Source of the DNA: Paraburkholderia nodosa DSM 21604
Lineage (GTDB): Bacteria > Pseudomonadota > Gammaproteobacteria > Burkholderiales > Burkholderiaceae
Length of the DNA stretch: 64,000 bases
Assembly: GCF_000519185.1 (NCBI RefSeq)
Contig: NZ_JAFA01000036.1
Span: 20,457-84,456 of the forward strand
Direction of reading: 5' to 3'
The notes under the pieces were generated by a model. The model did not search any database, was not told the DNA's origin, and saw only the letters and a program-made list of their open reading frames with translations. The position numbers and the translations under genes are program-made. Below are positions 45,951 through 52,815 of the stretch, in pieces. Within the stretch, counting starts at the first letter, position 1. Every line of letters starts with the position of its first letter.

Positions 45951-46283
45951 ATGACGAAAGTGTTTGTAGACACGACTGAAATTACAGACTGGCCTTCGTT
46001 CCATCGGGTCTTCTCGCAGATCTTTGGTTTCCCCGCGTTTTATGGCAACAACATGGACGCGTTGATTGACTGTTTGGGTTACCTCGATGAGCCCGAGGCT
46101 GCGATGACGCGCTTGCACATCAGGCCGGGAGAGACTTTGGCGATACAGCTTGGCGCTGTCATCAGTTTCAGGAGGCGCTGTCCAGACATCTTCGAGGCTT
46201 TGCAAGACGCGTGCGCTTTCGTGAACTGGCGTCGTACGCGCGAGCATGAAGCCGCTTTGGTCGCACTGTCATACTACGACTGA
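45951..46283 (+). CDS. Barstar-like immunity protein
   Basis: A 110-residue protein matching the barstar fold family: ITDWPSFHRVFSQIFGFPAF then YGNNMDALIDCLGYL, the helix-loop that contacts barnase-like RNases, and a late short strand. Barstar inhibits RNases of the barnase type. No barnase-like gene is next to it, so it is an orphan immunity gene, as often found in polymorphic-toxin graveyards. A GGAAAAG-type RBS precedes the ATG. It lies just outside the right end of the insertion sequence. Confidence 0.85.
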   Translation: MTKVFVDTTEITDWPSFHRVFSQIFGFPAFYGNNMDALIDCLGYLDEPEAAMTRLHIRPGETLAIQLGAVISFRRRCPDIFEALQDACAFVNWRRTREHEAALVALSYYD

Positions 46284-46463
46284 ATCGAACGACAGCGCCA
46301 GGCGAACTCCGGCCAGTTTCAGTCAGTCGACACGACGGTCTAAATTGTCGACAGTCCCAACGCCTGCCCGAAGAATACGCCTAACTTTCCGGTCAAGGTC
46401 GCTCACTTCGGTCGCGGAACGTCTAGCACGCGTGTCGCCTGTTACCTACAACGTTAATTGCCC

Positions 46464-46754
46464 ATGGACATTAAGGCACGCCATACAAAAGTCGTGGAAA
46501 CCATTAAAACGCAATACGGCGTGTTGGTGCGCGAGGACTACTACGGATATCCACAGTCGGAATCGAATCTCTATATGGTCGACTCTCAAGGCGCGCTACT
46601 ATGGTTTTCCGAACGAGCCGTGGATGGCGATTCGTATGCAAATCCAGTTCGTATGTCAAGCGACCATAGCGCTAAATGCGCCTCTTGGAATGGATTTGAT
46701 TGTGAGATTGACCTTAAGAACGGAAAGCTGCTTCACGCGGCCTTCACAAAGTAA
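46464..46754 (+). CDS. Small immunity-like protein, unknown family
   Basis: 96 residues from the ATG at 46464; a TTG two codons earlier is possible. The centre, ESNLYMVDSQGALLWFSERA then a final YEID-like strand CEIDLKNGKL, resembles small proteins with an NLYxxDxxGxxxW pattern seen as orphan immunity genes near Rhs and CDI loci. It has no signal peptide. Function is not established; placement beside barstar-like and TpsA-fragment sequences supports the immunity idea. Confidence 0.5.
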   Translation: MDIKARHTKVVETIKTQYGVLVREDYYGYPQSESNLYMVDSQGALLWFSERAVDGDSYANPVRMSSDHSAKCASWNGFDCEIDLKNGKLLHAAFTK

Positions 46755-46985
46755 GTCATTAACGCTGCAATGGAAGCCAACGTTGGACGGAGGTCGCACT
46801 GTGCGTCCGCTTCGGAGCGAAATGACAGGCCGCTCAGGGTCGATATGACCCGTTCGCTTTCGCACTGAACCGATGTTCTCTGAGCGCCCGTTGGCCGTAG
46901 GCACGCCCCGACCAGCGAAGTAGCTCCGCTACTTTTGACATTACAGGTCGAATGTTTGCGACTCGAACGGCCAACAAGACTGTTT

Positions 46986-47135
46986 TCCATTGAGCGATCC
47001 GACAGTGACGATATCGCCGCTGCTCTGAAGTACGCCCCCCGCGTGCGCCGATGCGACAGTCGAGCCACTCTGGACGGTATCGAGTTCGAGCATCAGGCCG
47101 TTCGCGCTGAGATTGGCCGCGCCGTTCGCGCTAGT
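46986..47135 (-). pseudogene. TpsA exoprotein gene fragment
   Basis: On the minus strand this stretch encodes about 48 residues (ANGLMLELDTVQSGSTV and GGVLQSSGDIVTVGSLNG). These align closely with the short TpsA encoded at 9691-9830 (ANGLTFELDSAQKGSTV and VVLQSSGDIVNVGSL). The DNA also aligns along its length. Similarity stops abruptly on both sides. It is a leftover of a second TpsA/CdiA-type gene, with no start or stop of its own. Confidence 0.85.
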
Positions 47136-47613
47136 GCTGCAAAAGACTGCACCATGAACTGGTTCTGATGTCGGTTGTATCTCAAGCACAAAACGGCAAC
47201 CCATATGAGCTGCACCCAAAAAGTTCGACACCGATCCAACCTTTGCGGTGTTTTTCGGAAACTTACGTGGGAACCGTACAGCGTTGAACGTCCTGGCGCG
47301 CTTAATATCCCCCCAGCACAGCATTCAGGATGACCATATAAGATCTATGAGGCATTGAATGCAGCGGCGCGTTCAACTTGAGGCAGATGCAGCTCTCGAC
47401 GCTAACCCGAAGTCCGTGGCTCCCACCGGGCGTACTGACGCTGCGCCTCACCTGCGCGCTCGCCGAGCTACTGACCAACGATACACAGAGCCGGGTCGAG
47501 CTGCACATCACCGGCGCGAAGATCATCGTCGGCCGGGATCCCCTCTCTGGTCGCCCTTCCGCTACCCGGGTGGCCTGGAGCCTTTACATCACCGTCTCAT
47601 ACAGGAGTCCACC

Positions 47614-47646
47614 ATGTCTTCTAACCAGTGCTGCCTTCGCGGTTGA
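47614..47646 (+). CDS. Ten-residue Cys-Cys mini-ORF (possible leader peptide)
   Basis: ATG at 47614, six bases after an AGGAG RBS, encodes MSSNQCCLRG and a TGA. Two adjacent Cys codons in a tiny, well-initiated ORF recall leader peptides that sense cysteine or Cys-tRNA. No downstream gene for sulfur metabolism is seen before 47868, so this is a suggestion only. Confidence 0.3.
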   Translation: MSSNQCCLRG

Positions 47647-47820
47647 AAGCGGATGCGCATATCCGTCATCGGACTCCCCAAGACTAGTGGCTAAGGGGCG
47701 CAACCGTGATCGAACTGTACGCGCCCCCCACCAACAACTCACTCCCGTTCAGGCAAGTCGACAGGGAATGCGCCCTTTTTTTGCTTCAAAAGCGCTTGCC
47801 GGTCTCTGATGCCTAATAGG

Positions 47821-47826
47821 TATAAT
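47821..47826 (+). promoter_or_regulatory. Candidate sigma-70 -10 element
   Basis: A perfect TATAAT lies 41 bases upstream of the GTG at 47868. TTGCCG at 47796-47801 is the best -35 match, but its 19-base spacing is long. Confidence 0.4.
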
Positions 47827-47867
47827 CGCCGCCCGGGTGGCGCAAAAATCAAACAAGGGGACATGTC

Positions 47868-48590
47868 GTGCGCGCGACAATGGCAGCGGTAATGGCAGTT
47901 GCGGCAATGAGTGTGACGACGGCGGCCGCGGCCTCCGTCGAGTATCGCGAACAATCGACGCCGCCGGATGTGCGTCACGGCGCCGTCGCGAAACGGACCG
48001 AGGCAACAGGTCAGATCGCGGTCGGCGCGGCTGCGGGGAACGCGTGTGTTTGCCAGCCTGCGGGCGCCGGACCGCGCGCCGCGGCAGCCCGCCCTGCACC
48101 GCCGTCGGGCGATCATAAAGACCAGGACGACGACGGAGCGCTCAAGGCGGGGGCAGCGATGCTCGGGCTTTGGCCGAAAGACTCCGGGAACCATACAGGT
48201 CACGTCGTGACCGGGCAGATTCTCCGCAACGTTCGGCACGAGCCGGTTGCTGCCGCACACGCGCCGGAGGGTGGATCGCATCACGCGTTTAGTTATGGCC
48301 GTCGCGCAAACGTTTGGCACGCGCCGAGTACTGTCGCGCGAACGACAACGGACGCGCCGCCGCATCGCACTTCAGCCGGCAACAGTAAGGACAACACCCG
48401 GCACAAGCCGGTCGCTGGCACGCGCCTGGCGGCAAAGATACCGCCGCACAGTGACGGCTCGCGACGTTCGCTCGCAACTGCCGCCGCTCATCCGGTGCCG
48501 CATCATCGCCTCGTCGTCGAGACGAAGCCGATGCAATCGAAGGTACTGCCGAACTCGCTACGACGGGAATTGCCGCCGATTCTCAGTTGA
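47868..48590 (+). CDS. Secreted protein of unknown function
   Basis: A 240-residue protein with a clear signal peptide (cleavage near TAAAA/S, about residue 22). It starts at a GTG preceded by AGGGG. The mature part is low in hydrophobic residues and rich in His, Ala, Arg, Pro and Thr, with one CVC. It has no family I recognise and is probably largely disordered. The -10-like TATAAT upstream and the signal peptide argue that it is a real gene. It has no obvious operon partner. Confidence 0.55.
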   Translation: MRATMAAVMAVAAMSVTTAAAASVEYREQSTPPDVRHGAVAKRTEATGQIAVGAAAGNACVCQPAGAGPRAAAARPAPPSGDHKDQDDDGALKAGAAMLGLWPKDSGNHTGHVVTGQILRNVRHEPVAAAHAPEGGSHHAFSYGRRANVWHAPSTVARTTTDAPPHRTSAGNSKDNTRHKPVAGTRLAAKIPPHSDGSRRSLATAAAHPVPHHRLVVETKPMQSKVLPNSLRRELPPILS

Positions 48591-48999
48591 TACTGCATAT
48601 AAACTGGGCAGAGATTCGCTCTCTGCGCTTCGTTTCGCGCAGCGGCACGTCGTGCGACATTCCCGCCAATCGCTCGATCTTGTCACGGCATGACGCATCG
48701 AGAGATCACCTGGCGTTCTCCGGGAGGATGTTCCTGCAGATACGTTTGGGAAACTCCGTTCATGCGCGTGCGCCGCACCTTCGCCCGTCGCCAGAGCACG
48801 TTTCGCCGAATGGCGCTGCGTGCATTCGAAACTGACAGGCCGTTAGTTGCGTTGATTCGTCGACCTCTTGCTGCTGCCGCTTGACATCTGCCCTCCTCGA
48901 TTTTTTTGATGCGCCTTGTCCGTCAGCATGACGTGAGAGCGTCATTATGATGGCGGCACGATGCAATTCATCCGCCTCAACCCTAAGACGGAGGCTCAA
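48591..48999. other. Intergenic region upstream of the DGPF/ECF pair
   Basis: No gene recognised. The last 80 bases before 49000 should hold the promoter of the DGPF gene. A TTGTCC followed by CGTC about 20 bases on is loosely like an ECF -35/-10 pair but is not secure. Confidence 0.35.
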
Positions 49000-49371
49000 A
49001 TGGAATACCTCTTGATGATCTATTCGGAAGAAAACGGCTGGAACCAGATGACCGACAGCGAGCGACAGCAAGGCGTCGCCGCCTATCACGCATACACCGA
49101 ATCGCTCCAGAAAGCGGGGGCGCTGGTGGGTGCCAACCGGCTGCAGCACACGAATACGGCCACGACCGTGCGGCTGGTCGACGGCAAGCCGCAGGTGCTC
49201 GACGGACCGTACTCCGATTCGAAGGAGCAGCTCGCGGGCTACTACCTGATCGACGTGCCCAACCTGGACGCGGCGATGGCGTGGGCGTCACGGTGTCCAG
49301 GCGCGGCGCACGGCATCATGGAAGTGCGCCCGGTCTGGACCGCTCCGTACGACGCGCCATCTGCTGCATGA
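49000..49371 (+). CDS. YCII/DGPF-domain protein
   Basis: 123 residues from the ATG at 49000, which has a GGAGG RBS; a start at 48961 would add a 13-residue leader. It has the YCII-related (DGPF) pattern: MEYLLMIYSEENGW, then VLDGPYSDSKEQLAGYYLID and a late helix with ASRCPGA. These small alpha-beta barrel proteins are of unknown activity and are typically regulated by the neighbouring ECF42-type sigma factor. Its stop overlaps that gene's start by four bases. Confidence 0.88.
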   Translation: MEYLLMIYSEENGWNQMTDSERQQGVAAYHAYTESLQKAGALVGANRLQHTNTATTVRLVDGKPQVLDGPYSDSKEQLAGYYLIDVPNLDAAMAWASRCPGAAHGIMEVRPVWTAPYDAPSAA

Positions 49372-50636
49372 GCCAGTCCGGCGGCGGCCGTCACGCTGAC
49401 GCCGCCGCACATTCCATTGCCGAGGCAGTCGCGCTCCGCAGTTATGGCAAGCTCGTCGCGCTGTTGGCGATGCGCACGCGCGACGTCGCCGCGGCCGAGG
49501 ACGCACTCGCCGACGCGTTTGCGGCGGCGCTCACGGACTGGCCGGAGCACGGCTGCCCCGCGAGCCCCGAAGCCTGGCTGATGACCGTTGCGCGGCGCCG
49601 GGTGATAGATGGCGCACGCCATCGCCATGTCGGCGACGCAGTGGTGAACCAGCTCGCGATCCTCGCGGAAGAGATCGACGAGTGTGAACCCGGCGCGTTG
49701 CCCGACCGGCGGCTCGCGCTGCTCTTCGCGTGCACTCACCCTGCACTCGAGGCTGCGATTCGCACGCCGCTGATGCTGCAGGTAGTGCTGGGCCTGGAAG
49801 CGAAGACGATTGCATCCGCGTTTCTGATGTCTCCCGCCGCCATGAGCAAGCGCCTCGTGCGAGCGAAGACCAAGATCCGCGAAGCGGGCATTCCGTTCAG
49901 CGTGCCCGAGCGTGAGGAACTGCCCGGCCGGCTCGACTCAGTGCTTGAAGCTGTCTATGCAGCGTATGCGGAAGGTTGGACGGACCCGGTCGGCGGTGAT
50001 ACCCAACGGCGCGATCTAGCCGACGAGGCGCTGTACCTTGCACAATTGCTCGTCGAACTGCTGCCCGAGGAACCGGAGACGCTGGGTCTGCTTGCGCTGA
50101 TGCTGTTTGCGCAGGCGCGGCGAGATGCCCGACGCGATGCGGCTGGCGATTACGTGCCGCTGTCGGCTCAGGACCCGGCAACATGGAACGCACCGATGAT
50201 CGACGCAGCCAACGCACTGCTGCGGCGCGCGAACGCGTTAAATTCAATCGGTCGCTTTCAACTCGAGGCCGCGCTGCAGTCGGCGCATGTGCATCGCTGC
50301 CGATCGCATTGCCCGAACTGGGACGAGATCGTGCAACTCTACGATGGGCTGCTCGCCATTGCAGCTTCGCCCGTGATCGCGGTGAACCGCGCACTCGCAC
50401 TGGCGGAACGCGACGGCCCACAGGCGGCGCTCGACGCGCTCGCGCCGTATGCGGACGATCCGCGGCTGACTGACTACCAGCCATACTGGGCCGCACGCGC
50501 CAATCTGCTCGCGCGTGCCGGCGCTACAACCGAAGCGCTTGACGCGTACGATCTTGCGATTGGCCTCGAGCGCGATCCGGCCGTGCGCCGGTTCCTGCAG
50601 CGCAAGAAACTGGAACTTTCATCGGCGAGCAGCTAG
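49368..50636 (+). CDS. ECF42-like sigma factor with C-terminal extension
   Basis: 422 residues from the ATG at 49368. The N-terminus holds sigma region 2 (SYGKLVALLAMRTRDVAAAEDALADAF and AWLMTVARRRVIDGAR) and sigma region 4 (LGLEAKTIASAFLMSPAAMSKRLVRAKTKIR). After residue 190 a long helical, TPR-like C-terminal domain follows, typical of the ECF42 group. These are usually encoded beside DGPF genes and depend on the C-terminal extension rather than a membrane anti-sigma factor. No anti-sigma gene is present here, in keeping with that. The ATGA overlap couples it to the DGPF gene. Confidence 0.88.
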   Translation: MSQSGGGRHADAAAHSIAEAVALRSYGKLVALLAMRTRDVAAAEDALADAFAAALTDWPEHGCPASPEAWLMTVARRRVIDGARHRHVGDAVVNQLAILAEEIDECEPGALPDRRLALLFACTHPALEAAIRTPLMLQVVLGLEAKTIASAFLMSPAAMSKRLVRAKTKIREAGIPFSVPEREELPGRLDSVLEAVYAAYAEGWTDPVGGDTQRRDLADEALYLAQLLVELLPEEPETLGLLALMLFAQARRDARRDAAGDYVPLSAQDPATWNAPMIDAANALLRRANALNSIGRFQLEAALQSAHVHRCRSHCPNWDEIVQLYDGLLAIAASPVIAVNRALALAERDGPQAALDALAPYADDPRLTDYQPYWAARANLLARAGATTEALDAYDLAIGLERDPAVRRFLQRKKLELSSASS

Positions 50637-51134
50637 CGGCGCGAGTTGTGTGGCTGTTTCGCCCCAAAAAGGGCAGTCTGCAGCGTCTCTGAGACCCGAA
50701 TGACAGTAGCGAGTTGCGGAACAACGATACGAGGAGCGCCGCGAAAGCGCGAATAGATCACGGAATCGACGAATCGTTCGATCGTGATTCTGGCATCGTC
50801 AATTAATTCCGCTTCAGCCCGCAAAATACTCAGAATGCCTTGAGATATGTGACGCAACGTGGGCGCGCAGGTTGAAGAGCCGGTGCAGATCGGCATCGTC
50901 TTCCGGGAGGTGTGCGCCACTCTCCTCCGTAGCAATCGCGCGGGACGCCGCCACCAGCCGGGCTCGCTCCAGCCAGTCACATTCCGCGCCGTTCGAGGCC
51001 AGCCAGATCTGCGCCGATTCGATCAGGTGATTGGTGTGCAGCCATACGCCCTCGCGGGCGAACACAAAGAGTTGGCCGACCACGAGACAGCACTGCAGTT
51101 CGGCGCGAGCTTCATCGTCAAGAGTTCTCACCAC
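50633..51134 (-). pseudogene. Frameshifted hypothetical gene
   Basis: The frame from 51134 gives 106 residues ending soon after RLFNLRAHVASHIS. A second frame, open from 50980, continues with natural-looking sequence (AEAELIDDARITIERFVDSV and APRIVVPQLATVIRVSETL) to a stop at 50633. The join falls near 50840-50865. Together they would make one protein of about 165 residues, so a single-base indel is likely. It may instead be two overlapping genes. No family is recognised. Confidence 0.5.
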
Positions 51135-51180
51135 TTCCGCTCCATTGTGTGAGACGCTCGCGGGTACCGTTCAGTAAGCG

Positions 51181-51519
51181 TCAATGAAGCTCGCTGTCAT
51201 CGTTCAATAGCCACGACAGGATATCGCGTTTGCCGTTGAGCACGCGCCAGACCTCGACGTAGTCCTTGCGCTCAATGTAGAAGATCACATGCGGGTAGCG
51301 ATCAAGTGGCCACGATCGCAGGCCTGGTATGTCCAACTCGTACGCGTAACGGGGAGATCCAGTTTTCGGATGTTTAGCGAGATGGGCGTAGGCATGCTCG
51401 ATCTCCGCAATGAATCCGAGCGCTGCCTGTTCCGAGCCTTCGTCTACGAGATAGTAGGTCAGCTCGTCCTCCACGTCCTGCCTGGCCAGCCTCGTCGGAA
51501 CGACGGGCTTTGCTGTCAT
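51181..51519 (-). CDS. parE: ParE/RelE-type toxin
   Basis: A 112-residue protein of the ParE/RelE superfamily: ARQDVEDELTYYLVDEGSEQAALGFIAEIEHAYAHL, then GLRSWPLDRYPHVIFYIERKDYVEVWRVLNGKRDI. The RxLPhxxYPHxIFY-like stretch is the ParE signature. ParE toxins poison gyrase, while RelE types cleave mRNA; the resemblance here is to ParE. It follows its antitoxin with a four-base ATGA overlap and is probably held in check by it. Confidence 0.88.
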   Translation of the reverse strand: MTAKPVVPTRLARQDVEDELTYYLVDEGSEQAALGFIAEIEHAYAHLAKHPKTGSPRYAYELDIPGLRSWPLDRYPHVIFYIERKDYVEVWRVLNGKRDILSWLLNDDSELH

Positions 51520-51752
51520 TCGCGCGACGTCCGCACGCGGGCGCGCAGCGATTCGAAGTAGTCGGAATCAACCGGATCTGTGAGCCCCGACGCCGCTCCC
51601 TGCAGGATAACTGCGCGCAGGCGCTTTCGATCCTGATCCTTACGAATGAGGTCGCGCACGTATTCGCTGCTTGTGCCGTAGCCGCACTCGCCGACCTGCT
51701 CGTCAACGTAGTCCTTCAGCGAATCGGGGAGGGAAATATTCATGGTACCCAT
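51516..51752 (-). CDS. parD: ParD-type antitoxin
   Basis: 78 residues from the ATG at 51752 (a second Met at 51743 is possible). The ribbon-helix-helix N-terminus MNISLPDSLKDYVDEQVGE and TSSEYVRDLIRKDQDR mark it as ParD; the C-terminal tail would wrap the toxin. A longer frame to 51812 runs through the operator and is not used. It is first in the toxin-antitoxin operon. A perfect palindrome overlies the promoter area directly upstream. Confidence 0.88.
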   Translation of the reverse strand: MGTMNISLPDSLKDYVDEQVGECGYGTSSEYVRDLIRKDQDRKRLRAVILQGAASGLTDPVDSDYFESLRARVRTSRE

Positions 51753-51766
51753 GCAAAACAGTTTAT

Positions 51767-51793
51767 CAGGTTTGGCAAATTTTGCCAAACCTG
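51767..51793. promoter_or_regulatory. ParDE operator palindrome
   Basis: A perfect inverted repeat, CAGGTTTGGCAAA and TTTGCCAAACCTG around a single central base, lies 15 bases upstream of the parD ATG. This is where ParD or the ParDE complex would bind to repress its own operon. Confidence 0.7.
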
Positions 51794-51974
51794 ACGCGTT
51801 GTGCGGATGCACCCTGATGTGATCGCATACCTGACGCGAAGGATCGCAGATTCAACCCGTGAGTCGCCGCGATAGTCTTTCAGACGAGTACTGATCGCCT
51901 CCTCGCCGGCAAGGAGCGCCTGCTCGACGCTCTCCGGATCATCGCGACACGCGGCATCTGCATCACAACCAGAC

Positions 51975-52157
51975 CACGCCTGATTCCACTGGTTGCGACA
52001 CAGTACGGGTTCCCATATGGCCGACGCCAACGTTGACCTGCGGCGCATCCGCGACAACCTGGTCTAGACGTTGCTCGCAACCACGACGCTTTATCTGCAT
52101 GCCGACGAAGACCAGCGGCATCGGGAACCCGAAAAGAAGCGTCACATCGGCTGGTAG
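51975..52157 (+). pseudogene. Tyrosine recombinase 3' remnant
   Basis: The plus strand encodes the C-terminal end of a phage-type (XerC/D-like) integrase: HWLRHSTGSHMADANVDLRRIRDNL, then TTTLYLHADEDQRHRE. The HxLRH motif of box II and the final LYLH Tyr region are visible. Two in-frame stops (near 51981 and 52065) show it is dead. The N-terminal part is not found upstream. It is a trace of an old integrated element. Confidence 0.8.
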
Positions 52158-52429
52158 GCAAGCGCTCGCGCCTGCTCATACTTACGCGGCCTCATCGCGC
52201 AAGCGTTGCAAAGATGCAGGCTCGCCGCCCCGCCCGGCGCCAACGCAGGTCGCCAGGTCCAGCGGTCGATAAGGCCGCCCAACAGGCATGCAGATCTGTC
52301 CTTCTGCGATACGGTCGCGGGCGGCGGCAGCCGCTTTCCTGCCAGAACATCCAGTTCAGCAAGCTGAGGAAGCCTGCCATTGGGATGACCGCAATACTCC
52401 GGAACCTGACGGAGGAACTACGCACGGAA

Positions 52430-52451
52430 TTCGGCCATTGCGGACGCTCAG
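52430..52451 (+). repeat. 22-base dispersed repeat, copy 1
   Basis: Reads on the plus strand TTCGGCCATTGCGGACG followed by CTCAG. See the inverted partner at 54891-54912. Confidence 0.6.
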
Positions 52452-52779
52452 GTGTCGCCGCTCGTACGGCCGCATCAGGTCGCTCTTCAGTCAATCACAG
52501 CTGTGCGACTATGAATGTCAGTTCTCACTGCGATCGGATGCGTACTCTCGACCCGGAGCGGATTGGCAAGACCGGGTTCCGCACCGGCTGTTAGCGAACG
52601 CGCGTGGAAGCCAGCGGTTGGAAAAAGATGATGGACCATCGGTGGCACCAGATCCTCAATGAGAAGTCTCGTCGTACAGCAAAGGTTCGGCATGAGGCAC
52701 CGCCAACATGAGCGCAGAAATTCGCGCGTCCTCGCCCCCCATGCGTGAATGCCGGCAACCTGATTGTCCTGGAAGACTG

Positions 52780-52807
52780 GGCGGCGACCTCTGCTTCAGT
52801 CGCCGCC
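52780..52807 (-). terminator. Hairpin downstream of the Asp-box protein gene
   Basis: GGCGGCGAC and GTCGCCGCC make a perfect nine-base-pair stem with a ten-base loop, eight bases past the stop at 52816. The following sequence is not T-rich, so termination is possible but not certain. Confidence 0.45.
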
Positions 52808-52815
52808 GTTTGCGC

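Larger units (their letters stand above)
47136..47867. other. Degenerate intergenic region with a short Cys-Cys ORF
   Basis: No full-size gene is recognised. A frame at 47378-47809 stays open but has no family resemblance. The region holds a ten-codon ORF (47614-47646) with a strong RBS, listed separately, and a likely promoter just before the secreted-protein gene at 47868. Confidence 0.4.
52158..52815. other. Degenerate intergenic region
   Basis: About 650 bases with only short incidental frames. It contains one copy of a 22-base repeat at 52430-52451, whose partner lies inverted at 54891-54912, and a strong hairpin at 52780-52807 just after the Asp-box protein gene. No coding gene is recognised. 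Confidence 0.4.

Noticed and set aside
47706..47816. A 36-codon GTG-started ORF with an AAGGGG RBS, whose start loosely recalls a glutathione transferase N-terminus
   Set aside because: Too short, overlaps the likely promoter of the next gene, and the resemblance covers only a few residues.
47739..48365. A 208-residue minus-strand ORF opposite the secreted protein gene
   Set aside because: Arg-rich shadow composition; the plus-strand gene has a promoter-like element, RBS and signal peptide.
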